From Holtermannia corniformis (taxonomy: Eukaryota; Basidiomycota; Tremellomycetes; Holtermanniales): 64,000 nt of DNA. The stretch is from assembly GCA_001599935.1 (NCBI GenBank), contig BCIJ01000012.1, positions 284,483 through 348,482 of the forward strand, written 5' to 3'. How positions within the stretch are numbered: the first letter of the stretch is position 1; each line of letters opens with the position of its first letter. The position numbers were made by a program, and so were the translations under genes. Positions 33,593 through 46,100 of the stretch are shown here, one piece after another. Below the pieces are notes generated by a model that saw nothing but the letters and a program-made list of their open reading frames with translations, made no database searches and was not told the DNA's origin.

Positions 33593-36500
33593 ATGCCCCT
33601 CTTCCCTTTCACGCTCCCTTCCTTGGGCGCCCTGCCGTCCCTCTCGCTCCCAGCCAACATCCAGAAACGCTTCCTGAGCTATGTCCTGCGCCGTGCCCTC
33701 GGCCGCTTTGTCCAAGCCGGCGCTCTCGACGTCGACAAGATCCAGGCTCAGATCACTCGAGGCTGGGTCGAGATTGACCATCTCGAGCTGGATGCCGAGG
33801 TCCGTCGCTTGCATAGAGATGGTACAACGCTCACACACACAGGGCATCAACGGCCTCATCCCGCCATCGCTCCCCCTCTCCGTCACGGCCGGCGCAGTAG
33901 GTAAAGTCACCGCACGGATCCCATTCCCAAACCTCTGGTCCAGCCCACTCAGCCTCAAACTCGACACACTCGAGCTCGAACTCGCCCTCAAGCCATCGTC
34001 AGTTTCAAAGGTCCCGCTACCCGATCTCACCCAGTCGGTCACCCTGACAGCAGACGACTTTCTCCACGCCGAACTCGATCCGGACGAAGAGGCAACGCTC
34101 TCAAGCTCGATCCGCGACTCGCTCGTAGCGGCCGCAGACCCGTTTGTCAACGACAGCTTTCATGATTCAGCACCGGGTGGGTTCCCGACCGCGCCAAAGC
34201 TCGACCCGGGCGTAGAGAGCACGACGGTGCTCACGAGCCTGATCGAGAGCGTGCTCGCTCGGCTCCAAGTCGCCGTCAACTCGGTCGTCATTCGCGTCAA
34301 CCACGCAGAGAGCGGTACGACGTTTGAACTACGCGTCGGTCAAGTTAAATACAGCGACGAGTCTACAGACGCAGACAAGACGGTCCGAGCCGTTCGCGTC
34401 GCGGGCATATCGATTCATATGACCCAAGCCCCGCACACTCCACCCCAACGCCCAAGCGCAGCCTCTCGCTCATCATCCGCGTCATCAACCTCGACCGAAA
34501 GCGACTTTGCGCAGATGATCATGTCCCAGGCGATCGCCGACTTGCGCGATAGTGTGGCATCCGGTGCTAGCGTCTACGAAAGCGCCGTCATCGGACAGAG
34601 CCAACACACGAGTCGATCGGCTACACCCACTCCTGCAGTATCTGCAACGGTACTGTCGATCTCTGAAGACATTGTCCTCTCAATCTCTTCGACCAGGGTC
34701 CTGGATGCCCCTGGGGTCGCCCAGTCACAGCCGTTGGTGTTCGACTTGCAGATTGGCACGATCGCATGTGCGATCATGCCGTGGCAAGCGCAGGCAATGC
34801 TAGAGGCCGCACAAGCTGCAACGTCCGGTCTCAACACCCGGCCAAAGCCCGCCCAGCCCACAGTCGGTAACGCGCCGGTATCAGCACCAGCAGAATTCTA
34901 CGCCCACGTCAAAGCCATCTATGTCACGCTCACATATGACGACCCCTCGATTGTGGCATTTGACGACGCGCTCAAGCAATACTGGGTACGGCCAAGCACG
35001 TTCCTCCCGGTCGGCCATCTCCGCCTACGCCTCGCAACCCTCGACGGCACCTATCTCGCCACGACCGAGGCCAGAGTCGGTCGCCCTGCGTTTCGGCGCT
35101 CAGCTTCAACCTACCGCTCCCCGGCCACGTTCACATTGGCCGATCTGTCCATTTTCGAACACATTGCAACCAACGCTTCGCCCGACGACGAGTTCCCGCC
35201 CGGAGTGTTCCCCGTCTTGCTGTTTGATACGAACCTGCCGAGACAGTATGACGCAAAGACACCGTTTCCAGACTTTGATACCGTCGACTGGAGGGCCGCG
35301 GCCAAGCGCCAGAGCGCAGAGAGGGGTTGGAAGGTCCGCCCAAGGAGGGGAGCGCTGGGTGGCGGGATCATGAAGGGCGGCCACGAGTCTCAAGAGTCTG
35401 GCGCTGTCATGACTGCGCGCAAGGCTATCAACGGCGGAGGTCGGTGTTCGAACCGTATCAGAAGAAGCGCTGACTCGCACAGTCGACGTGAATGTCGAGC
35501 CTGTGCATCTCTTCTTCGACCTATCTCTCGTAGAGCGCCTACTCCCACTCCTCCGCGCGATCGCACCACATATCAAGCCATCACCCTCGACCGTGGCCCA
35601 TCCCCTACCCAGCGCTCGAGCTGACAGGCCTCAACTCGACATTATTGATGATCTCGACGCTCAAGCGTCCTTGTCCACTCTTCGGCCCGATCTCGACTCT
35701 TCGGCCGTGCGGGTGCACTGCTCCCTGATCCGTCTTGATATTCGTTGTCCTGCGCCGCCAGCGCGTCGAGGTCATTGGGGTGACGGAGCGCATTTGCGAT
35801 CGGGGATCACGACGCTCGACGTGCACGGGCTTGATATCGCTTTGGGATCGACAAACGGCAATGAGCTGAGGTGGGACAAGATGTTGCTCTTCTTCTGCAG
35901 GGTGCCAGGTAATTCGGGCGTCGAGCAACGAGCACCGGCTGATTCACGCTCAGACAAGCGCTCATACGCCTTGCTGGTTGTAGGCCCCATGGCCCCGGAT
36001 CCAGGCGACGAGACCGTCCTCTTGCCAACAGTCGAAATCGGAAAAGAAACCAGAGAGCGACCGACGCGAACGGCTACATGTCGGATCCCATCCATCCACG
36101 CATCTCTTCGCCGACCTACGATCGAGGGTCTTCAGTTTTTCGCCGACGATATGACGCACTGGTTGAACGGAGCGTTTGGCGATGGATCCGCACCGAAACC
36201 AAAGGACGATCTCAAGATGATTGGCAGTCGCTTCTTTGGTTCCAAGGCGTCGAGCTCGGCCTCGAGTTCGGCGATTGAGGATGAGGACGAGCAAGCGGCC
36301 ATGACTGTCGTGCGCGTGTTCATTACAGAAGGTGTGTTCCTTGAGCATGGGATGGTGGACTAACGAGCTGCAGTCAATGTCGCGCTCCATGTCCCTCGCC
36401 AGGATCCAGTCGAGGGCGAGCGCGTTCTGACGGCCAAGGCTTCAGATATCAGCTCCTGCCTCGAGCTCAATGCCGAAGGCAACAGCGAGACAACTGTCAT

Positions 36501-39500
36501 CGTCTCCGTATCAGACGTCGATTTCGCAGAAGTGCTTGCTTCAGCCGACTCGCGGAGGATCCTCGCGCGCGCGGCACCGACCTCATTGGTACATTGCGTT
36601 GATTGCTGCCACGACGTGTGCTCATCTTGCGCAGACGGCGCCAAGCTTCCCCGTGCTATCCATGCGCTTCGGATCGGTCAATACTCACGGGACAAAAGAG
36701 ACGTCTGTGGACGTCGCTTGCGCAGGGTTCACCCTGTCCATCACGCCCGATTATGCTTGGTTGACAGACTTGCTGTTGTTTGCAAAGACTCCTGAAGGGG
36801 TCCGCTTCTCGCCGCGTTCAAACGAGCCAAGCTGATCACTTTTAGGTTTTCGAGGATGTCGTCCCGAGCGAAATCACTCGGATCCGTGCCGAGCTGCACA
36901 ATGCTTCAATCTGCATCGCGGCGCCGACTCATCCGGGCGCGTTGGTCCTATATGTCAATTCGCTCACGGCAGCGACCGACCTCATCAGTGATGCGGATGA
37001 GAACCATCTTGCTGTCGACGAGGCGTCGGTGGAGATCTGGGCCATCGACGATCGAGCGTCCGTCGACGTGTCGGGAGCGAGTGGAGCAGAGGTTTGGAAG
37101 GTCAGCCTCGCGATCTGAATGTGCTTGATCGACTGATCCGGGTAGCGTGCTGGCTATGCGCCGATTCTCGAAGCATCTCTCGAAGCGCGCTTGATTAGGG
37201 ACACTAGCGGGCTCAAGCAGACTCTCGTAGGTTCGAATCGGCGCGACGCCGCCCAGCTGACATTACACAGTTGGACATACCATCTCTTCATTTCCAGGTC
37301 ACGGCTTGTGCCGATTCGCTGGTGACCTTTGCTGCGCTCGCAGCCGATCTCGGCAATTACGTCCCGAAAGTGTGCGTACTGAACCCCTTTGCCGGACTTT
37401 GCTTATCAGCACAGGGCACCACCTCCGGCTCCCAGGCCAACGATGGATACGTCCATTGACGTCTTTGGTCAGTACTGGTGATTCGTAAGGCCCTGCTCAT
37501 GTTTCGCAGCTAGTATCGACCAAGACGCGTTCCGCCAAGTGCCCGACATCTCGGCCGGTGCCGACATGGTCGATGACGACCTCCCGACCAATCTCGACTA
37601 TCTCGATGACTCGACGCGCACAACGGCCAACGGCGAGACGTTGCGAACGTGGGAAGCCGAGTTTGGTACCGAGGATGCTCGCTTTGCTTCGGAAGTCAAC
37701 GGAGAGACGGTGCGAGTGCTGTACGATGCGCCATTCGACACGGAGGAGGATTACTGGACGCGTCTGCTAGAGACAGCAGGCGGCCAGTCGGCCGAAGAGT
37801 GCGTCACATGTTTCGATTTTGGTCCTGACGCGCGGCAGGACTCAAGTCGGAAATGTCCAAGTTCGAGTTCGGGCCTGCGACGGCGAGATCCTCTTGCACG
37901 ACGGCTACGACTGGGCAGGCACCCGTAAAGCGATCGAAGACGAGATCCGCGCGGTCCGACGCAGGCTCGAGAAGATCCGCCAACTGCTCGCGGCCGGCCA
38001 GAAACCGGACGAGAGCATCGAGCGCGGCAGCATGCTGTTCAACTCGGTATACATTGGCCTCCCGCAAGAACGAGACAATTCCGACACTGCAGCACTCATT
38101 GCTGCCATTGACGAAGAACTCGACGATCTGGGTAGAGAGACGGCAAGCCAGAGCTCGTGGCAGTCTTTCCATCCACAAGCCGAACACCGTATGCCCACGA
38201 AACGAACGCGGTTGCGAGGCAGTCGCTTGACCCGCTCAAGGAAACCGATGATTGAAATCACCATCCGGCAGGCGTCCGCCGACGTGGATCTATACAGCGC
38301 CGACAACCAAGTGGCGTCCAGGCTGCACACCACTGTCAAGGCGATAGAGGTTCTCGATCATATCAAGACGTCGACGTGGAAGACTTTCATGACCGAGATG
38401 CGGGCGGATGCGCGTGGCAACGTGAGGGAGACGGACGCGGATATGGTGCGCATTGAACTACTCAAAGTCCGCCCGTCATTGCCTTCGACAGAGGAGGAGG
38501 CGAGGTTGAGGGTGAGTCCATGGCCTTTGTGATCGTAGCTGATTGAACTAGGTCAAAATCTTGCCTCTTCGACTTCACGTCGACCAAGACGCTCTGGACT
38601 TTCTCAAACGATTCTTCAGCTTCAAGACTCCGCAGACGAGTCCGGCTCCACCCTCGACGCCGGCGCGCGAGCTCTTTTTCCGTGAGATTGAGGCAATGAT
38701 GCCGCCTCTTGCTGATACACTTCAGAACACGTCGAAGTGTACCCAATCGAGCTCAAGCTTGATTACAAACCCAAGAGAGTCAATTTCGCCGCTCTTCAGG
38801 AAGGCCGGACCATCGAGCTCATGAACTTTTTCCACTTTGATGGTGCGGAAATGACCTTGCGGCACATCACGCTGTCCGGAGTAAGTCGATCAGGATGTAC
38901 ATTTCGTCAAGGCTGAAAGCAAAGATCAACGGGGTCACAACCTTGTCCAACACGTTGAACGACCTCTGGACGCCCGATGTCAAGGCCAACCAACTCGCAG
39001 ACGTCATATCCGGCGTATCACCCATTCGATCAATGGTCAACGTAGGCTCGGGCGTGGCCGACCTTATCCTGCTGCCTCTGGCGCAGTACCGCAAAGACGG
39101 CCGTGTTGCGCGCGGCGTTCAACGCGGGACGACCAGCTTTATGCGCTCGACCGCAATGGAGGCGCTCAAGCTGGGTGCCAAGCTTGCTACCGGCACCCAA
39201 GTCATCTTGGAGCAAGCCGAGAGTGTACTTGGGGGCAAGTTTGGGCAGGCTGTCGAGACCGAGGTGCCGCCAGAGACGGACGAGGACGAGGAGAGCGTCA
39301 TCAGCCGGTACGCGAATCAGCCTCAGGACGTCAAGCAAGGTATCGAGGCGGCGTATCGCAGCTTGTCGTCCAACATCAACTCGGCGGCGCAGACGATCCT
39401 GGCTGTACCCATGGAAGTATACGAGCGTAACGGCGATAACGTGAGTAACGTTACCCTGCAGGCCTTGCTGATCATCTTCAGGGTCCCGTTCGCGCCGTCG

Positions 39501-39634
39501 TCCGTGCAGTGCCAATCGCCGTGCTGAAACCCATGATCGGCGCCTCGGAGGCCGTGTCCAAGACGTTGTTTGGCTTGCGGAACAGTTTGAGCCCCGAAGC
39601 GCGCCTCGAGCAAGAGGACAAGTACAAGCGCTAG
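33593..39634 (+). CDS. ATG2: Autophagy lipid-transfer protein Atg2
   Basis: A bridge-like lipid transfer protein that moves phospholipid from ER to the growing phagophore, with Atg18 and Atg9. The N-terminal chorein-like part is [20 protein letters not shown] and [13 protein letters not shown], then [19 protein letters not shown]. The middle holds [21 protein letters not shown] strands. The C-terminal ATG_C domain is very clear: [80 protein letters not shown] and [14 protein letters not shown]. Length is about 1.8-1.9 thousand residues, larger than yeast Atg2 (about 1.6 thousand). Start ATG 33593 in ACCACC context. Stop TAG 39632-39634. The exon 1-2 junction is a short intron around 33802-33843. 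It converges on the phosphodiesterase, 50 bp apart. Confidence 0.93.
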
Positions 39635-39684
39635 CGCTAGTTGTATTACAATGCATGACCGCTATGATACAAGTGCTACGATGG

Positions 39685-42600
39685 CTAGAAGGGTGGTGTA
39701 GACATGCGCCGAGTCTGCAGGATCGCCTCGAATGACGCCAGTGGATCATTGGCGAGACCGGACCAGGGTTGCCATTTGCTTGGCGTTCCAGCCTTGTCGG
39801 CGAGGTTGGCGTGGTAGACTACCCGCAGGGCGCGAGCGGCCGCTGGACTGACGGTCGAGGACGGGGTGGATGGGGACGATGGTTGATCGGTCGATGTCGC
39901 CGGTCGCGCTTCTGATGAACGGACAATCTCCTCCGCCGTCGACGCCAGCAGCGCAGCCGGGAGGGACAGCGGGAAGAGTGATCTGAAGCGAGCGTCTTGC
40001 GACTCGGTCGCGCCCAGTTGGAGTACGTTGCCGCTGGCCTCGTTTGACGACAACAGGTTATCCAGTCGAGTCTGCCACAGCGCGCGGTTCTCCGAGCATT
40101 GCGTCGCGTACGGTTGCAGCTCTATACCGGGTCAATCACCGCTTCAGGCGGATCCGTAGCGACTCACCGACCAAGGCGTCTGCAGCCGCTTCAAACAAAG
40201 GCTGCGTGAACAGATCGATAAAGCCAACTTGGCCTTTTGCTTGGAGCGCAGCGTCGGCACTCGCAATGACCGAGACGGGCAGGTTGAGCTGTTTCTCAAG
40301 CGAAGCTTGCTTTGCCCATTCCTCTAGCAGGACGGATGACCAATGTTCTGAAACGTCGATAGGCCGAGTCTGTACCGTCGTCAGTCGCAATGCTTCCGCG
40401 ACACGAGCGCACTCACAGGATTACTGATATCAGCGCACTTTATCAAAGCCTGACAAATCAAGATGCGGTCCTCCTCGGCCACCTTGACCAGATCCTCTGC
40501 GTCCAAGTCGTCGTCATCCTCGACTTCATCCTTTGCACGGGTTCCAAACTCGCGCAAGCGCTGGATCCACGCAAAGTGCAAGCTCATGTCGGTCGCGAGG
40601 ATGGCAGAGTAGAGGATCTTGCGGAACCCTCGCCAGTCTTGAGTAGCGCGCGCCGGGTGCAAAGCCGAGGTCGAAGGGGAGATGAGGAAGCCAAAGCCGT
40701 GCTTGCGCAAGAGTTGGATGATGAGCATGCAGTGCATGTTTTCGAGCACAGACTTGTCGTCGTACACTTGGGACAGGGGCGTTTTCGCGTTTTTCTACCA
40801 GTGTGAGCGACGCTGCACGCTGCCACTCGCTTTGGCTTACCATGAACGCATTGCTGAGGCCGGGGTGTCCTACATCGTGCCCCATCGCAGCCACCAGCAC
40901 GGCCAAGACGTCTTGCGGGCGCATGACCTCGCGCGCCCGCTGCGTGCCCTTGCTCAACCCCGCCACCTGTGGTCGTCGCCACGGCGGCAGCTGTTGGTTC
41001 GGCGTCAAACCTCGCAGGTAGTCGAATGGCGGCACGACACCGATAGAGACGAGAAAGGTATACGACGCTTGGAGCACGTCGAGCGCGTGCACATAGTTGT
41101 GGTATGGATTTGGCGCGTGGTAGATTGCGCGGATGGCAAAGAGGAGATGGAGGACTTGGTCTGATGCAATCTCAGTGGTTTGTAGCAGGTAAAGCAAAGC
41201 GACGTACCCGTCTCGATCCCGAGCTCCTTGACGCCCTCGATCGCCAACGCGCCCTCGAACATCAAGACGGCGCACTGGAACAGATCCGGCTCGTCCAGCC
41301 GGTGCGGTTGAAAGTTCCACGAGCTCAACGCATCGATCAATCGAGTCCTGCGTTCAGGTGTTGGCCTCGCCGCCAGTCTGTACGTATGATCAGTCTAGAG
41401 TGCGATGATGCTGAACACGCCACCGACATTGGAAACTCCTCCTCTTGAATCTCAATCGCAAGGTTGGTCTGATGGTACATTGCGCTCAAGAGCTCTGCCA
41501 AGACGGTCTGCTTGCCCCCGTCGACCTGTTCTCTGCGCTTTGGGAGGGGCAGTAACCCCGCATTGTGATCGTTGCCACCCAGCACCGAGGTCTCCTCTGC
41601 GCGCTGCAGTGCGAGCGCTAGACCGCCCGTGTCGACTGAGCGCCGGCGAGGGGCGAGCTCGGGGTGGAACGCGCACAGGGACGCAAAGTGTGTTGGAGGG
41701 ATCTCGATCGTAGGCGGGATCGTCTCGTCGCGCTCGCGGATGGGGGTGACGCTGATTGATGGCGTTTGCGGGATCGAGACGGGCGAGTCTGATCCGATCG
41801 CTTCTTTAGCTAGCACGCGCCAGACCATGGCGCGGACTTGTAAGACTAGCTCATTCGGTTCAAACGGCGGCTTGAGGACACCGAGCGCGCCGTGGGAACG
41901 GCAAGCGTCTTCAACGCGGTGTGTGCACGCGGGGTTGGCACTGTACGCGACGACGAGCGTCGGCGGTTGTTGCTGGTGCTGTCGCTGCTCGTCACTCGCA
42001 GGAAACGTAAAAGGGAAAGCCGAGGTTGAAGCCTTTGTGATGGCATCGACGGCCTGGATCATGTCCAACGCCTGCGGCAGCCAGTCGTCTTCGGTGCGCC
42101 GTGCGCGGTCGAGCAAGTCTTGCTGAAAGCACACGGCGCTCGGCGTCGTGCCCTGGGCGAGCAGCAGTGAGAGCGATGGCAGCGTCGGGCTATCACACAG
42201 CGGGACGAGGACGACGTTGATGTTGCCCTTTGGGGTCGCCGGCCTCGAAGGCGGGAATGAAGGGTACGTTGGCGATTTGGGTGAAAGCAAAGCGGGCAGG
42301 CTTGAAGGGTGACGGAGCACAGTGACTGGACCACGGGCAACACAAAGGGACAAGAGAAAGGGGGAACGGACAGACATTAGCGTTTGACACGACGATCTCA
42401 GGAGACCCACCTGGCAAGCCGCCCTCGCGGAGGCCACGGACAATCTCATCGCCCTCCCAGCCTGGCCTCGAGCCGATCGCGCCGGGCTTGACGCCTCCCG
42501 AGCTCGCCGCCTGTGTACTCGGAGCGGTACTACTAGCCGTCGACGTCTGAGGTCGCCTCCGGCCTCCTCCCGTCCTTGATCGCGTCGGGGCCGGGCGTCG

Positions 42601-42963
42601 CAGGCCGAACGCCGGTGGGGGTGACGGACTGGACCCGGTCGGAGGGTTCGACGTCTCTGCACTGGTCGAGGCCGAGACTGGAGCAGGCGCAGGTGCGAGC
42701 GTCCCGAGCGATAACCGCCTCGAAGTGCGCAAGGAGGGCTCGGTGCTCGATGGATCGAAAAACGCGGCTTTGGCTCGACTGTGCAAAACGCTCTGACCGG
42801 CCGCGAGCGTGTTCTTGCGGGCTGCGTTGACGAGCGAGTGGACCGAGATGCTGGATGACCGAGTGGGCGGCGGCAGGACCGAGGGCGGCAAGGGCAGAGC
42901 GGCGCCGTCGACGGCGGCAGAGGGCAAGAGCACAAACAGAGCGAGCGGATGGTCGGGCGTCAT
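39685..42963 (-). CDS. Class I cyclic nucleotide phosphodiesterase with receiver-like N-terminus
   Basis: Hydrolyses cAMP and so opposes PKA signalling. The catalytic domain (about 40130-41330) has YHNYVHALDVLQASYTFLV (HNxxHA), AAMGHDVGHPGLSNAFM (HDxxHxGxxN signature), YDDKSVLENMHCMLIIQLL, LRKHGFGFL, SAILATDMSLHF and LIKCADISNP, all hallmarks of the PDE family that includes yeast Pde2. Residues upstream resemble a degenerate response-regulator receiver: NINVVLVPLCDSPTLPSL, LVVAYSANPACTHRVEDACR, and GALGVLKPPFEPNELVLQV with the Lys-Pro-Pro-Phe turn. Before that is a low-complexity Ser/Pro/Ala region. Start ATG 42963-42961, stop TAG 39685-39687. Confidence 0.9.
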
Positions 42964-43183
42964 GGCGACGGACAGACGATCGCCCGCAGAGGCGACAGAG
43001 ATGATCGGATGGCAGCAGCAAGAGTGATCGAGTGTACTGGAGCTATCGTCGTGCTCGCTGCATCCTTGTGACAATCTAGTGTTACCATCCCACTGTGCTT
43101 CTTGCTGTTCCCGTTCAGGCACTGGCCCGCCGCAGATCGCATCCGGAAACGGCCAGCGCGCCAGCGGCCCAGGCCTCGCTCGT

Positions 43184-46100
43184 TCATCCTCTGCTCACTC
43201 GGACGGGCACACCGTACACGACCACGGCGGCTCCAGTCAGGTAGCGCAGCTTGCACTCGTCCCGCGCACCGTTGACGGCTTCCGTCGTCGTCTGCGTCTC
43301 GAGCTGGGCGAGCACGGCCGTCGACAGCCGATCAATGTCACCGTCCGTCACGTCCCACAGGTTGGCCGTCAGCGACGGGCTGGCACGTTAGCGAGCGAGC
43401 TCAGAGGGTACACCCAGCAGACTGACCAGCCAGCGACCATGTAGTGCAGTGCGGTCCCGATCCGGTCAAAGTCGCCCATCGGCTGCAGTGCACCGCTCGA
43501 ACACCCCCAGAGCATCGTCGTCGCACATCGCGGCAGGTGACGCAGCTTGTGAGAGCGCACGTATTGCTGCGCACCCCCATGTCCAAAGTAGCTAGCGATC
43601 ATCAGGATGCACTCGTTCAACACAACGCACACTCACAGCACCAGATCATTCTCCTCGAGCGCACCCACCAACTCGAGTTCGGTCGGCGCACGCCCCACGA
43701 TCCCCCGCCAGCCGTCTTGGGCTTGCAGGTAGCCTTGAAACTGCTTCTGCGTCTTGCCCAGGTCCCCACTCGGGTTCAGCACGTAAAACACCTTGCGCGC
43801 GTCGGCCACCCTGCGCGCGACGTAGTCTGGCTGCGCGCGGTCAAGCAGGAACGCGAGCGACGGCACACGGGCGACGGCGCGCTTGCGCAGGATCGGCAGT
43901 GACTCCCACGGGATGCCCTGCACGTTCTTGTCGAGGATCAAAAAGACGTGGTCGGCCGGCTCGGCGGGCGCAAACGACTCTTGCCGTCGACTCGTCTCAA
44001 ACTCTTGCAGTGCAGCCTTGACGTCGAGCCCAATCTGCTGGCATTAGCCCAGCTCAGCCGTGTAGCCCTTCGGACCCACCTGATCAATGTCGAGCTCGGC
44101 CAACGCAACAGGTACACCGTGGAACTGGTACAGATCCAGCACAAAGTAGACGAAATCCTCCAGCTCCTCCTCTCGACAGCGCGGCGACAAGGTCGAAAAG
44201 CACTCGAGCAGCGTCCCGTCCAGCTTGACTTTCGGGACCTTTTTCCCATTCGCTTCAGAGTTGAGCGCGCGCTTGAAGATTCTCTCAATCTTGGTCTTGA
44301 ACGCGTCGAGCGCAGAGGCGGAACGACCGGATGCGGGGTTGAAGATTGTCTGACTGGGTCAGCTGCGTGCTGGCGGCACGATGAGACCGACCTTGAAAGC
44401 GCCGAGCCAGCAAAACTCGATGGTCGCCAGCAGCTCCTCCAATCGCTTGTCGAGAGCGTGTCGCTCCGCCCACCAAGCAGCTCTGCCTTCACGGCCCTCG
44501 ACTGACTTGGCCGTACGAGCCGTCTCGTCACTAGCCTCGATGATCTCTCGCAACTCGGTCGTCGCCGCCGCAAACGTAAACGCCTCGTCGTCACCCTCGC
44601 GTCGGCCTTGGCGATCAAGCGGTAGGCAGAACACGAGCGGCTCGCGACCGTTTTGTTGTCGCGACACGAACATGGTGTTGAGATCTTCAGTCACGCTGAT
44701 ACTGATCACTGTCCAGTCGGACGGCAGGACGCCAGTATCGAGCGGGCTCAAGCAGGGCGCCTGGGCACGCGCTTTGACNCCCCGCCAGTAGGTACGTGTC
44801 TTGTCCTCGTCAGAGTCGGCGCTAGTGTCCGCTTCGGCCTCTTCTGTGGCTGTGTCGCCAAGGTTTGGCCACACGAGATCATCAGGCAGTCCGTGGCGCA
44901 GCTTGCCCTCGATCGCCTCGACCATCTCGCGCTGTAGCGTAATGGCCGTCGTGGTGTCTGTAAACTATCAGCTGATGCCTAGGCACCCACTTGCACCCAC
45001 TGAGCACGTTGACAGCTGCATTTGTAACAGCACTGCCGCCCTTGCCGAGCGCCGTCTGGAACGCCCGAATCAACGTCAAAGCGATGCACGCTTGGCGGAC
45101 CTCGGCAACGTTGCCGCTCCGTGAGCGCAGCGCAAGAGCTGTCCGAAACGCTCGATCGGCGCGCTCGAGCACCTCGAGGATGGCCGCCTTGGAAGCGGTG
45201 GCACGCGGTGAGCCGAGGTTACCCATTGGAAGAGAGATAGCTGGCGAGGTCAGTCTTGTTGCTGGGTCCCCAACGTGACGCACTCGATTCCATCAAAGAG
45301 TTCATGAAAAGATCCGATTTGAACTGGGTGAACGCGTCTTGCATCGCCATACGTCCGATCAAGTCTTGCTCTTCGGCCTGGTTTCGTCAGCCAATCCCAG
45401 TGATGCCGACTTGACATACCTTGAGCTCTGAAGTCGCGGTAATGTCCATAATCTTGTTGACAATCTCTTGCGACTCGTCGACGAGGCCAGCCTTGTGGTA
45501 CAGCCACGCTGTGACGATGAGCACTGGATTGTCAACACTGCCATACGCACATTGCTGCCGCAGAATATGGCTGAGTGCAGCCGGCAGGATGGGCTCGTTC
45601 TTGCCAGGTGATCTCTTTACGGGTGACTTTTTGGACGCCGGCGAATCGAATCCGAGCTTGCGAGGCCTGTCTCGTCAGCGCGATCAACCATTACAGCAAC
45701 CGAGCTCACGAAGGCAAAACAGCATCTGCGACCTTGAAACCATCGTCCAAGACGTCAATGCCGGACGCGGCGTGGATGAAGAGCTCCTCGGCCTGCTCCT
45801 CCATCTCCTGCCTAGCGTGGATATCACCACGCAGTCGGTCAATGTCGATACTTTCCGGTCCAGCGAGCTCCCTTGTTAGCGATGTTTACGGCTGTAGATC
45901 GATCCTACCTGTCCAAGCGTCGCAGCCGCAGTGTTGCACAGTTCCAGTGCTTCGTCGTACGCCTGCAGACCCATCTTGATCGCGGCCAAGCGCGTCGTCG
46001 CTCTTGCCGCATAGACGTCTGATCGAACAGAGCGGGCTAGCGCAAGAGCCTGGTTGAGAAAGTACTCGGCGTCGCGTACCGTACCGCGACTGACAAACGC

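Noticed and set aside
41337..42935. A 532-codon frame on the minus strand over the phosphodiesterase gene
   Set aside because: Much of it is another frame of the Ser/Pro-rich part of the same gene. The last ~330 codons include genuine exon sequence, but the N-terminal half is a shadow without ATG.
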